Of a DNA stretch of 64,000 bases, positions 54,724 through 63,242 are shown piece after piece; position 1 is the stretch's first letter, and each line of letters opens with the position of its first letter. The position numbers and the translations under genes were made by a program. The notes beneath the pieces are model-generated. The model did not search any database. It was not told the origin of the DNA and was given only the letters and a program-made list of their open reading frames with translations. Source of the DNA: Sulfuritalea sp. (GTDB lineage Bacteria; Pseudomonadota; Gammaproteobacteria; Burkholderiales; Rhodocyclaceae); contig JADJVS010000014.1 of assembly GCA_016710465.1 (NCBI GenBank), positions 682,001-746,000 of the forward strand. Reading direction: 5' to 3'.

Positions 54724-56535
54724 TCAAACGTAATCCTTGTACTTCTCCAAGAACCTCACCGGCTTCGACAGCGCATCCCTGCGGAACGGATCGCCAAGCT
54801 CGCGGGTGCACATGATCTCGAGGATGCAGGTCTTGCCGTGGTTCATCTGCAGGTCGATGGCCTTTTTCAGCGCGGGGCCGACGTCTTCCAGCTTGTCCAC
54901 CGTGATGCCCTCGGCGCCCATGGCGCGGGCGATGCCGGCGAAGGACTGGTTGTCGAGTTCGCCGGCGACGAAGCGGCGGTTGTAGAAGTCCACCTGGTTC
55001 TTCTTCTCCGCGCCCCACTGGCGGTTGTGGAAGACGACGGCGGTCACCGGGATGTTGTGGCGCACGCAGGTCATGGTTTCCATCAGGCTCATGCCCCAGG
55101 CGCCGTCGCCGGCATACGAGATCGCCGGCCGGTGCGGCGCGGCCACCTTGGCGCCGATCATGGTGGGGAAGGCGTAGCCGCAGTTGCCGAAGCTCATCGC
55201 GGCAAAGAAGCTGCGCGGCTTTTCAAAGCGCAGGTAGCTGTTGGCCACCGAGTTGATGTTGCCGATGTCGGTGGACACCATGACGTCGGGCGGCATGGCC
55301 TTTTCCAGCTCGCGCAGCACCTGGCGCGGGTGCAGGTAGTTGCCGCCGCTGAAGGTTTTTTCCTTGCCGTTCTCGTCGATCATGTCGAGGCTGAATTGGT
55401 CGCGCTCGTGGGTCCAGCCGTCGAGCTCCTTTTCCCAGGCGGCCTTCTCGTCCTTGATCTTCGCCGCGCGTTCGGCCTTGGTGGCGTCGCAGGCCAGGGT
55501 GCGGCCGGTCAGGCGTTGCGTCAGGGCGATGGCGGCGGCCTTGGCGTCGCCGCAGATGCCGACCGAGATCTTCTTCACCAGGCCCAGCATGGTGTTGTCG
55601 GCGTCGATCTGGATGATCTTGGCATCCTTGGGCCAGTAGTCCATGCCGTGCTGCGGCAGGGTGCCGAAAGGGCCGAGGCGGCTGCCCAGCGCCACCACCA
55701 CGTCGGCCTGCGCCATCAGCTTCATCGCCGCCTTCGAGCCCTGGTAACCCAGCGGGCCGCACCACAGCGGGTGGCTGGCGGGGAAGGAGTCGTTGTGCAG
55801 GTAGCTGTTCACCACCGGCGCGCCGAGGCGCTCGGCCAGCGCCTTGCATTCCTCGACGCCGTCGGCCATGACCACGCCGCCGCCGGAGATGATGACGGGG
55901 AACTTGGCCTTGGCCAGCAGTTCGGCGGCTTCGTTCAGCGTCTGCTCGCCGCCGGGGCCGCGGTCGAGGCGGAAGGGCTTGGGGATATCGCAGGTGATGT
56001 CGCCGTAGAAATAGTCGCGCGGGATGTTGAGCTGGGTCGGGCCCATTTCGCTCATGGCGCGGTCGAAACAGCGGCCGGTGAATTCGGCCATGCGCTTGGG
56101 ATTGTTCACGTGGCCCTGGTACTTGGTGAATTCCTCGAACATCGGCAACTGGTTGGCTTCCTGGAAGCCGCCGAGGCCCATGCCCATGGTGCCGGTTTCG
56201 GGGGTGACGATCACCACCGGGCTGTGCGCCCAATAGGCGGCGGCGATGGCCGTGACGCAGTTGCTGATGCCGGGGCCGTTCTGGCCGATGACGACGCCGT
56301 GGCGGCCCGAGACGCGGGCATAGCCGTCGGCCATGTGGCCGGCGCCCTGCTCATGCACCACCGGGATCAGGCGGATGCCGGCCGGGGCGAAGATGTCCAT
56401 GGCGTCCATGAAGGCCGAGCCCATGATGCCGAACATGTCGGTCACGCCGTTGGCGACCATGGTTTCGACGAAGGCTTCGGAAGGGGTCATGCGGGTCGGG
56501 CCCGTGGGCACGGACCGGTTGTCAGCGGCGCTCAT
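54724..56535 (-). CDS. xsc: Sulfoacetaldehyde acetyltransferase
   Basis: A 603-residue thiamine-diphosphate enzyme that converts sulfoacetaldehyde and phosphate to acetyl phosphate and sulfite. The catalytic glutamate lies in VVHEQGAGHMADGYARVSG and the TPP motif is GDGAWGMSLMETM...NRQWGAEKKNQ. Length and YFYGDITCDIP are typical of Xsc rather than acetolactate synthase. GAGGAG precedes the ATG. It is divergent from an IclR gene. Pta and a sulfite exporter are not in the window. Confidence 0.93.
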   Translation of the reverse strand: MSAADNRSVPTGPTRMTPSEAFVETMVANGVTDMFGIMGSAFMDAMDIFAPAGIRLIPVVHEQGAGHMADGYARVSGRHGVVIGQNGPGISNCVTAIAAAYWAHSPVVIVTPETGTMGMGLGGFQEANQLPMFEEFTKYQGHVNNPKRMAEFTGRCFDRAMSEMGPTQLNIPRDYFYGDITCDIPKPFRLDRGPGGEQTLNEAAELLAKAKFPVIISGGGVVMADGVEECKALAERLGAPVVNSYLHNDSFPASHPLWCGPLGYQGSKAAMKLMAQADVVVALGSRLGPFGTLPQHGMDYWPKDAKIIQIDADNTMLGLVKKISVGICGDAKAAAIALTQRLTGRTLACDATKAERAAKIKDEKAAWEKELDGWTHERDQFSLDMIDENGKEKTFSGGNYLHPRQVLRELEKAMPPDVMVSTDIGNINSVANSYLRFEKPRSFFAAMSFGNCGYAFPTMIGAKVAAPHRPAISYAGDGAWGMSLMETMTCVRHNIPVTAVVFHNRQWGAEKKNQVDFYNRRFVAGELDNQSFAGIARAMGAEGITVDKLEDVGPALKKAIDLQMNHGKTCILEIMCTRELGDPFRRDALSKPVRFLEKYKDYV

Positions 56536-56572
56536 GGCGGCTCCTCGTTGTTTTAGAAAAAATCGGGACGAA

Positions 56573-56588
56573 ACGTTTTGAAAAACGT
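56573..56588. promoter_or_regulatory. Palindrome between xsc and iclR
   Basis: ACGTTTT (56573-56579), GA, AAAACGT (56582-56588): a perfect 7-bp inverted repeat 37 bp upstream of the xsc ATG, in the 129-bp divergent region. A likely operator for the IclR regulator. Confidence 0.5.
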
Positions 56589-56664
56589 GCAGTTTGGTGA
56601 CTTTATGGCTTCGCTTGGGTGATGTCAAGAATAAAACGAGACATGGCGTATCGGAAAACGGTAT

Positions 56665-57510
56665 ATGATGCCGGCCATGAGCCCTAGCCCCGAACGTCGT
56701 TTGCCGCGCCCGGAGCCCGTCGCCATCGACGGCGACACGCCCACGCTGCGCCTGTTTGCGCTGCTGGAAGTGATCGCGCGCAAGAACCATTTCTTCAGCC
56801 TGCCGGCCCTGGTCGAGGAAACCGGCCTGCCCAAGCCCACCCTGCACCGCATGCTGCAGCAGCTGGAAAGCGCCGGCATGATCCAGCGCGAGGCCGACGG
56901 CCGCCACTACGGCATGGCCCTGCGCCTGCGCCGCCTGGGTGAAGACCTCCTGTTCAACAGCACGGTGCATGGCGCGCGCCACGCCGTGCTGCGCACCCTG
57001 GTCGACGAGGTCGGCGAAAGCTGCAACATCACCGCGCTGGCCGGCGGCGAGGTGCTCTACCTCGATCGCGTCGAGACCCCGGCGCCGCTGCGCTTCTATT
57101 TGCAGCCGGGTTCGCGCGTGCCGGTGCATTGCTCGGCCAGCGGCAAGCTCTTCCTCGCCCAGATGCCCGACGCCCAGCGCAGCCTGCTGCTCGATGCGGC
57201 GACGCTGGAACGCTACACGCCGAGCACCCTCACCGATCGCGCCGCGCTGGAAGCCGAGATCCAGCAGGTGCGCGACCAGGGCTATGCGCTCGACCGCGAG
57301 GAATTCCTCCCCGGCCTGCTGTGCATCGCCGTGCTGGTGCCGGCGATCGACGGCCGCTTGTCCAACACCGGCATCGCCATCCAGGCGCCGGTGATGCGCC
57401 TCTCGATCGAGCAGGTGCCCAAGGTGCTACCGGCGTTACAGCGCGCCGCGCGCGCCATGGCCGCGATCGACGCCGAGGCCGTGCCCGGCGCGCTGAGGTC
57501 CGGTACATGA
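56665..57510 (+). CDS. IclR family regulator next to xsc
   Basis: A 281-residue regulator. The winged helix has FSLPALVEETGLPKPTLHRM; the effector domain has YLDRVETPAPLRFYLQPGSR and HCSASGKLFLAQM. Starts at 56665 and 56677 are both possible. It is divergent from xsc and its stop overlaps the next start (ATGA), so it heads the CobS/CobT-like operon and may coordinate both sides. Confidence 0.9.
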   Translation: MMPAMSPSPERRLPRPEPVAIDGDTPTLRLFALLEVIARKNHFFSLPALVEETGLPKPTLHRMLQQLESAGMIQREADGRHYGMALRLRRLGEDLLFNSTVHGARHAVLRTLVDEVGESCNITALAGGEVLYLDRVETPAPLRFYLQPGSRVPVHCSASGKLFLAQMPDAQRSLLLDAATLERYTPSTLTDRAALEAEIQQVRDQGYALDREEFLPGLLCIAVLVPAIDGRLSNTGIAIQAPVMRLSIEQVPKVLPALQRAARAMAAIDAEAVPGALRSGT

Positions 57511-58496
57511 GCGATCTGGCGCAGATACGGCCGACGCATCGCGTTTCGGTGCGCGAACTGTTCGGCATCGATTCCGACCTCATGGTGCCGGCCTTCGCCG
57601 AGCGCGATGCCCACGTGCCCGAGATCGACCCGGTCTACCGCTTCAACCCCGATGTCACGCTGGCCATCCTCGCCGGCTTTTCGCGCAACCGCCGCGTGAT
57701 GCTGCAGGGCCTGCACGGCACCGGCAAATCCACCCACGTCGAGCAGGTCGCGGCGCGGCTCAACTGGCCCTGCGTGCGGGTGAACCTCGACGGCCACATC
57801 AGCCGCCTCGACCTCGTCGGCAAGGATGCCATCGTCCTGAAGGACGGCCTGCAGGTCACCGAGTTCCAGGAAGGCATCGTGCCCTGGGCGCTGCAGCGGC
57901 CGGTGGCGCTGCTGTTCGACGAATACGATGCCGGCCGCCCGGACGTGATGTTCGTGATCCAGCGCATCCTCGAACGCGACGGCAAGTTCACCCTGCTCGA
58001 CCAGAACCGCGTGATCGAGCCGCATCCCGATTTCCGCCTCTTCGCCACTGCCAACACCGTGGGCCTGGGCAACCTCACCGGCATGTACCACGGCACGCAG
58101 GTGCTCAACCACGCCCAGATCGACCGCTGGAACATCGTCGCCACGCTGAACTACCTGCCGCGCGAGGAAGAAGTCGCGATCGTGCTGGCGCGCGTGCCCT
58201 CGATGCAGCACGAAGCCGGGCGCAAGCTGGTCACGGCCATGGTGGCGATGGCCGAGCTCACGCGCAAGGGCCACGCCGCCGGCGACCTCTCGGTATTGAT
58301 GTCGCCCCGCACGGTGATCACCTGGGCCGAGAACCTCGAGATCTTCGGCGACACGGCGCTGGCCTTCCGCCTTTCCTTCCTCAACAAGTGCGACGAGGTC
58401 GAGCGCGCGCTGGTGGCCGAGTACTACCAGCGCTGCTTCGATGTCGAGCTGGCCGAGTCGGTGATGCGCGGCGAGGCCGGGACGCCGCCCGCCTGA
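57507..58496 (+). CDS. CobS-like MoxR AAA+ ATPase
   Basis: A 329-residue AAA+ protein similar to the CobS subunit of cobaltochelatase. Walker A GLHGTGKST (68-76), Walker B ALLFDEYDA (about 135-142), sensor-1 region FRLFATANT and the CobS-like N-terminus (RVSVRELFGIDSDLMVPAF) are clear. CobS normally works with CobT and CobN in cobalamin synthesis; CobN and other cob genes are absent here. It overlaps iclR and the CobT-like gene by 1-4 bases. A paralogous chaperone-like ATPase for another target is as likely as a chelatase subunit. Confidence 0.88.
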   Translation: MSDLAQIRPTHRVSVRELFGIDSDLMVPAFAERDAHVPEIDPVYRFNPDVTLAILAGFSRNRRVMLQGLHGTGKSTHVEQVAARLNWPCVRVNLDGHISRLDLVGKDAIVLKDGLQVTEFQEGIVPWALQRPVALLFDEYDAGRPDVMFVIQRILERDGKFTLLDQNRVIEPHPDFRLFATANTVGLGNLTGMYHGTQVLNHAQIDRWNIVATLNYLPREEEVAIVLARVPSMQHEAGRKLVTAMVAMAELTRKGHAAGDLSVLMSPRTVITWAENLEIFGDTALAFRLSFLNKCDEVERALVAEYYQRCFDVELAESVMRGEAGTPPA

Positions 58497-60244
58497 TGCT
58501 GGGCCCCGCTCCGGGCGGCCCGCGCCGGCAGCAGTGGCAACAACGGGCGGAGGAACTCAGCGCCGCCACCTTGCGCGCCATGAGCGGCGACGCCAGCCTG
58601 CATTTTCGCGGCGGCCACCTGCACCAGGGCGGGCATCGGTTGCCGCTGCATGCGCCGCACCTGCGCATCGACACCGCCGCCGTCGACTATGCCGATTGCC
58701 GTGCGCTGGCCGATGCCGTGGCGCTGCGCCTGCGCTACACCGACAAGGCTCTGCACGAAGCCCTGCGCCCCGCTGACGGCATCGAACGCCTGGTCTTCGA
58801 ATGGCTGGAGCAGTTGCGCGTCGAAACCCAGGTCGATGCCGCCCTGCCGGGGCAGGTGCACAACCTGCGCCATCGCTTCGAGCGCTGGGCGCGCGACTAC
58901 CACCGCGCCGGGCTGACGCGTGGCCAGCTCGGCATGCTGATGTACACCCTGGCGCAGATGTGCTGGTCGCGCCTGACCGGCTACCCGGTGCTGGAAGAAA
59001 CCGAAGAGGTGATCGAAGGCATGCGCGCCGGGCTGGCCGAACCGCTGGGCACGGCCCTGGCCGGCCTGCGCCGCCAGCGCGGCGACCAGGCGGCCTATGC
59101 CGTTCATGCGCTGGCGATTGCCAGACACGTGGCTTCCGAGTTGCCGCCGCTGCGGCGCGACGGGGACGATGCGGAAAGCGAAGCCGATGAGGACAATGAG
59201 GAAAATCGTGCCCGCCGCCGCTTCCGCCTGCTGCTGAATTTCGACGGCGAGGGCGAGAGCGTGATCGCCAGGGCCGAGACCGGCGAGAGCCGCGTCTTCG
59301 GCGAATCCGAGGATGGCTACCGCGTCTACTCCCGCGCTTATGACGCCGAGGTCGAGGCGGCCGGCCTGGTGCGCCGCGCCCTGCTGCTGGAATTCCGCGA
59401 GCGGCTGGACCAGCGCGTCGCCGCGCAGGGCATCAACCTGCGGCGTTTGGCGCGCGAGCTGCGCACATTGCTGGCCGTGCCGCAGCGTGACGGCTGGCTG
59501 TTCGACGAGGAGGAAGGCCGCATCGACGGCCGGCGGCTTTCGCGCCTGGTCACTTCGCCGACCGAGCGACGGCTGTTTCGCCAGGACCGCTTCCAGCCGG
59601 CGGCCGACGATTGCCTGGTGAGCCTGCTGGTCGATTGCTCGGGCTCGATGAAGAACAACGTCGAGGCCGTCGCCACCCTGGCCGACATCCTCTTGCGCGC
59701 CTTCGAGATGGCCGGCATACGCAGTGAACTTTTGGGCTTCACCACCGGCGCCTGGAACGGCGGCCGGCCGCATCGCGAATGGCTGGCGGCGGGCAGCCCG
59801 CCGGCGCCGGGGCGGCTCAACGAGGCCTGCCACATGGTATTCAAGCCGCTCGATCGGCCATGGCGCCGGGCGCGCGCCGGCATCGCCGCGCTGCTCAAGG
59901 CCGACCTGTTCCGCGAGGGCATCGATGGCGAGGCGGTGGACTGGGCCTGCGAGCGGCTGTTGGCGCACGAGGCGCGCCGCCGCATCCTGATCGTCATCTC
60001 CGACGGCTGCCCCAACGACGCCGCGACGCGCCGCGCCAACGATGCCTTCTACCTCGACAACCACCTCAAGTACGTGGTGGCGCGGCGCGAGCAGCAGGGC
60101 GCGGTCGAGGTGCTGGGCCTCGGTGTCGGCCTCGACCTCAGCCCCTTCTACCGCCGCTGCCTGGCGATTGATTTATCCGCCACGCTGGACAACGCGGTGT
60201 TCAATGAAATCCTGCAACTGATAGTCGGCCGTCACCGGCGCTAG
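58496..60244 (+). CDS. CobT-like VWA-domain protein
   Basis: A 582-residue homologue of CobT. The N-terminal half is helical, an acidic stretch (about 220-240, DAESEADEDNEEN) follows, and the C-terminal VWA domain has a complete MIDAS site: DCSGS (about residue 379), threonines in GFTTGAWNGG, and ISDGCPND. Its ATG overlaps the CobS-like TGA (TGATG). Together they form a MoxR-VWA pair, a type that inserts metal or remodels a client protein. The client is unknown; the downstream Lin0512 proteins are candidates. Confidence 0.88.
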   Translation: MLGPAPGGPRRQQWQQRAEELSAATLRAMSGDASLHFRGGHLHQGGHRLPLHAPHLRIDTAAVDYADCRALADAVALRLRYTDKALHEALRPADGIERLVFEWLEQLRVETQVDAALPGQVHNLRHRFERWARDYHRAGLTRGQLGMLMYTLAQMCWSRLTGYPVLEETEEVIEGMRAGLAEPLGTALAGLRRQRGDQAAYAVHALAIARHVASELPPLRRDGDDAESEADEDNEENRARRRFRLLLNFDGEGESVIARAETGESRVFGESEDGYRVYSRAYDAEVEAAGLVRRALLLEFRERLDQRVAAQGINLRRLARELRTLLAVPQRDGWLFDEEEGRIDGRRLSRLVTSPTERRLFRQDRFQPAADDCLVSLLVDCSGSMKNNVEAVATLADILLRAFEMAGIRSELLGFTTGAWNGGRPHREWLAAGSPPAPGRLNEACHMVFKPLDRPWRRARAGIAALLKADLFREGIDGEAVDWACERLLAHEARRRILIVISDGCPNDAATRRANDAFYLDNHLKYVVARREQQGAVEVLGLGVGLDLSPFYRRCLAIDLSATLDNAVFNEILQLIVGRHRR

Positions 60245-60262
60245 GCGGACGAATTTGGATAC

Positions 60263-60328
60263 GTCATTCCGGCGAACGCCGGAATCCAGGAACGTCGGTT
60301 CTGGATCCCGGGTCAAGCCCGGGATGAC
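60263..60328. repeat. REP-like palindromic element, copy 3
   Basis: GTCATTCCGGCGAACGCCGG..., then ...CCCGGGTCAAGCCCGGGATGAC, 66 bp, of the type at 39535. It separates the CobT-like gene from the Lin0512 pair. Confidence 0.88.
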
Positions 60329-60381
60329 GGGCTAGGTGAATTTTTCGCGATCTGCCGGTCGCGCCATTTGAAAGGAAGCAC

Positions 60382-60735
60382 ATGGCAAAGAAACGTCTGG
60401 TGGTGCAATTCGGCATGGGACATTCGATCCGCCGCCGCGACTACACCGAGGCCGCGGCGCGCGCGATCCGCGATGCGCTGTGGCACAACTCGCTGACCGT
60501 GGCCGAGGCCTTCGGCTATCCCAAGGAGGCGATGCTGATCGACGTCGAGATCGGCGTGCAGAAGCCGGAGGAAGTCGACACATCCAAGCTGATGGACATC
60601 TTCCCCTACGGCCAGCCCTCGATCCGCGTCGTTTTCGGCGGGCTCGACATCCCCAAGCCGCACCGCGATGGCGTCAATGTCATCGCCAATGCGGCGGTCA
60701 TGGTGTCCTTCGACATGGAGGCCGCCCATGGCTGA
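60382..60735 (+). CDS. Lin0512 family protein, first copy
   Basis: A 117-residue protein of the Lin0512 family: VVQFGMGHSIRRRDYTEAAARAI at the start and a conserved middle with DVEIGVQKPEEVD. The family has no known function. It overlaps the second copy by eight bases, so the two are probably partners in one complex. Confidence 0.85.
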   Translation: MAKKRLVVQFGMGHSIRRRDYTEAAARAIRDALWHNSLTVAEAFGYPKEAMLIDVEIGVQKPEEVDTSKLMDIFPYGQPSIRVVFGGLDIPKPHRDGVNVIANAAVMVSFDMEAAHG

Positions 60736-61105
60736 AACCGAGCACCGCATCATCCTCGAAACCGGCACCGGCAACGACCTCTACGGCGAGGACTACACCA
60801 AGGCCGCCTGCCGCGCCGTGCAGGACGCCCTGCACCACTCCTCGATCACGATGTTCCGCACGCTGGGCATGGACCACCGCCGCATGCGCGTGCAGGTAAC
60901 CATCGCCGTACAGCAGCCGGACAAGGTGGATACGGCGGTGGTCGCCGCCGAGCTGCCGCGCGGCAAGGCCGAAGTCCGCGCCGTGCGTGGTGGACTGAAT
61001 GTGCATGACGCGGAGAACGGCACCACCCACGTGATCGCCACCGCGGCAGTCGAGGCCTGGGTGCCGGTGGATGCGGCGGCGTGGAGCTTGAGCGCGACGG
61101 TTTAA
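60728..61105 (+). CDS. Lin0512 family protein, second copy
   Basis: A 125-residue paralogue of the preceding gene: IILETGTGNDLYGEDYTKAACRAV, then VTIAVQQPDKVD. It keeps the same order of conserved blocks but shares few residues outside them, which suggests an old duplication into a heteromeric pair. The first copy has GMGHSIRRRDYTEAA where this one has GTGNDLYGEDYTKAA. Confidence 0.85.
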   Translation: MAETEHRIILETGTGNDLYGEDYTKAACRAVQDALHHSSITMFRTLGMDHRRMRVQVTIAVQQPDKVDTAVVAAELPRGKAEVRAVRGGLNVHDAENGTTHVIATAAVEAWVPVDAAAWSLSATV

Positions 61106-61106
61106 G

Positions 61107-61128
61107 AGTCGGCGCTGGTAACACGGCG
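61107..61128 (-). repeat. 22-bp dispersed repeat, copy 7
   Basis: Read on the minus strand CGCCGTGTTACC followed by AGCGCCGACT. It starts right after the second Lin0512 stop and differs by one base from the copy inside otsB. Confidence 0.8.
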
Positions 61129-61141
61129 ATTTCGCGCCATC

Positions 61142-61242
61142 GTCATTCCGGCGGCTCTGCATGCCTTGGATTCCGCTTCGCGGGGTGGCAAGCCGGAATC
61201 CAGAAGGCCACGGCACTGGACACCGGCGTCCGCCGGTGTGAC
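61142..61242. repeat. REP-like palindromic element, copy 4 (extended)
   Basis: GTCATTCCGGCGG at one end and CACCGGCGTCCGCCGGTGTGAC at the other. It is interrupted by about 35 bp and so is longer than the other copies. It fills the gap before the convergent iclR gene. Confidence 0.8.
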
Positions 61243-61249
61243 GGCCTGT

Positions 61250-62023
61250 TTAGTCGCCCTCGGCGGCGAAGGTCGCCGCCATGTCCCGCGCCGCGACCAG
61301 CAGGCGCGGCACGCATTCCATCGCGCGCGCCATGGGCAGCCGCGCCACCGGCGCCTGCAGCGCCACGGTGGCGATCATGCGGCCGCCGGCGCCGATCACC
61401 GGCACCGCCAGGCCGATCACGCCGGCCTGAAGTTCCTCGTTGTTGACGCCGACGCGGGTCTGGGCGATTTCGTCGAGCTGGGCTTCGAGCAGCGCGATGT
61501 CGGTCACCGTGTTGTCGGTGTGGCGCTTCAGGCTCAGCGATTCGAGCATGCGCCGGCGCTTGGCCTTCGGCATCTGGCTGAGGAAGAGCTTGCCGCTCGA
61601 GGTGCAGTGCAGCGGCACGCGCGAGCCGGGCTTGAGCTCGGCCTTGAGCGACCAGTCGGTTTCGACGCGGTCGATGTAGACGATCTCGTCGCCGTTGAGC
61701 ATGGCGAGGTTGCAGGTCTCGCCGATGTCATCGACGACGCGGCGCAGGATGGCGCGACGCAGGCCGCGCGGATCGTTGTTCGACATCACGTCGAGGCCCA
61801 GGCGCGCCAGGCGATGGCCGATGCCGTAGGTCTTGCCGGTCGGCTCGCGCTGGATCAGGCCGGCACTTTCGAGCAGGCTGAGGATGCGGAAGGCGGTCGG
61901 CGCCGGCAGGCCGCAGCTCGCGGCGATGTCGGAAAGCGCCAGCGGCCGGTTGGCGCGGGCCACGGTTTCCATGATCGCGACGGCGCGCAGGGCGGCGGCG
62001 GAGGAGTTGGCGGATTCGGTCAT
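61250..62023 (-). CDS. IclR family regulator next to tctC
   Basis: A 257-residue regulator: LALSDIAASCGLPAPTAFRI (helix-turn-helix), YIDRVETDWSLKAELKPGSR and HCTSSGKLFLSQM (effector domain). Divergent from the tct transporter genes. Two matching palindromes in the shared region (62099-62121 and 62172-62194) are its likely sites. Confidence 0.92.
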   Translation of the reverse strand: MTESANSSAAALRAVAIMETVARANRPLALSDIAASCGLPAPTAFRILSLLESAGLIQREPTGKTYGIGHRLARLGLDVMSNNDPRGLRRAILRRVVDDIGETCNLAMLNGDEIVYIDRVETDWSLKAELKPGSRVPLHCTSSGKLFLSQMPKAKRRRMLESLSLKRHTDNTVTDIALLEAQLDEIAQTRVGVNNEELQAGVIGLAVPVIGAGGRMIATVALQAPVARLPMARAMECVPRLLVAARDMAATFAAEGD

Positions 62024-62098
62024 GGAAGGGGATTTCGAGCCGGGAACATGGCGTCAGTATAAAAGCAGTCCGCGGCGCCTGGAAGCAAAATTTGCAGA

Positions 62099-62194
62099 AA
62101 ATGAAAAGAAAGCTTTCGTTTAGAGTGAAGAATGTTGGCGTTTGGCGATTTCCTGGCGTATATTGCGGGAAAAACGAAACCTTCGATTTCGTTT
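62099..62194. promoter_or_regulatory. Two matching IclR-type operators between iclR and tctC
   Basis: AAACGAAA-N7-TTTCGTTT (62172-62194) is a perfect inverted repeat, and AAATGAAA-N7-TTTCGTTT (62099-62121) is the same with one mismatch. Their centres are 73 bp apart, about seven helical turns, which would allow a DNA loop or cooperative binding. Confidence 0.65.
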
Positions 62195-62255
62195 CCAGGC
62201 CCGGTAGAAGGCCGCCGCGAACTAGCTCTGCAGAACCACACATGAGGAGACCACC

Positions 62256-63215
62256 ATGCACCTGACGACCCCGAAACTGTTCCGCGAAATCCTGATTTTC
62301 CTTGCCGCGCTGTTCGCCGTCAGCGGCGCCATCGGCCAGGAAAAGTACCCGCAACGCCCGATCGAATTCGTCGTGCCCTGGGGACCGGGCGGCGGCGCCG
62401 ACCAACTGGCGCGCAAGCTGGGCAAGCTGCTCGAAGCCGACCTCAAGACCTCGTTCCCGGTAATCAACGTGCCGGGCGCCACCGGCAATACCGGCATGAC
62501 CAAGCTCCTGAGCGGGCAGTCCGACGGCTACTCGATGGCCATCCTGATCGGCGATACCGCGGCCACCCTGGTTGCCGGCGGCGCGCGCTGGAAGCTGGCC
62601 GACGTGACGCCGCTGGCCATCGCCATCCGCCAGCCCTCGGGCCTCTTCGTCAAGGCCGACAGCCGCTTCAAGACCTGGAACGACGTGGTGGCCGAAGCCA
62701 AGGCCAAGCCGGGCACGCTCAAGGTGGCCATCCTCGGCTTCGGCAGCGCCGACGACATCACCCTGAACTTCCTCGCCGGCAAGGGCATCAAGATGATCGG
62801 CGTGCCCTTCGCCAGCCCCGGCGAGCGCTACAGCTCCATCCTCGGCGGCCACGCCGACATCCTGTTCGAGCAGGCCGGCGACATCGGCAGCTTCCTCAAC
62901 AGCAAGCAGATGCGCCCGCTGATCACCTTCGGCGAAGAGCGCATGGAAGAGTTCCCCGACGTGCCTTCGTCCAAGGAAGCCGGCCTGGAAATCTACCTGC
63001 CGCAGTTCCGCTCGCTGGTGATGAAGGCCGGCACCGACCCGGCGCGCGTCAAGCTGGTGGCCGACGCCATCGCCCGCGCTGTGAAGAATCCGGAGTACGT
63101 GGCCTTCCTCAAGGAATCGATGGCGCGCAAGGACAGCTTCCTCGGCGCCGCCGAAGCGCAGAGCTTCATCGCCGGCGAGATCGAGACCATGCAGAAGTTC
63201 GCCCCCAAGAAGTAA
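62256..63215 (+). CDS. tctC: Tripartite tricarboxylate transporter binding protein (TctC/Bug family)
   Basis: A 319-residue periplasmic binding protein with a signal peptide (about 1-27). PQRPIEFVVPWGPGGGADQLAR and GATGNTGMTKLL are typical of Bug proteins. The ligand is unknown. GAGGAGA precedes the ATG. First gene of tctCBA, divergent from iclR. Confidence 0.9.
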   Translation: MHLTTPKLFREILIFLAALFAVSGAIGQEKYPQRPIEFVVPWGPGGGADQLARKLGKLLEADLKTSFPVINVPGATGNTGMTKLLSGQSDGYSMAILIGDTAATLVAGGARWKLADVTPLAIAIRQPSGLFVKADSRFKTWNDVVAEAKAKPGTLKVAILGFGSADDITLNFLAGKGIKMIGVPFASPGERYSSILGGHADILFEQAGDIGSFLNSKQMRPLITFGEERMEEFPDVPSSKEAGLEIYLPQFRSLVMKAGTDPARVKLVADAIARAVKNPEYVAFLKESMARKDSFLGAAEAQSFIAGEIETMQKFAPKK

Positions 63216-63242
63216 GGCGGCCGCCATCCGGATGGAATCGCC

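Noticed and set aside
57507..60244. Genuine cobaltochelatase subunits for cobalamin synthesis
   Set aside because: No cobN or other cob gene is in the window and the genes are tied to iclR and Lin0512; kept as CobS-like and CobT-like only.
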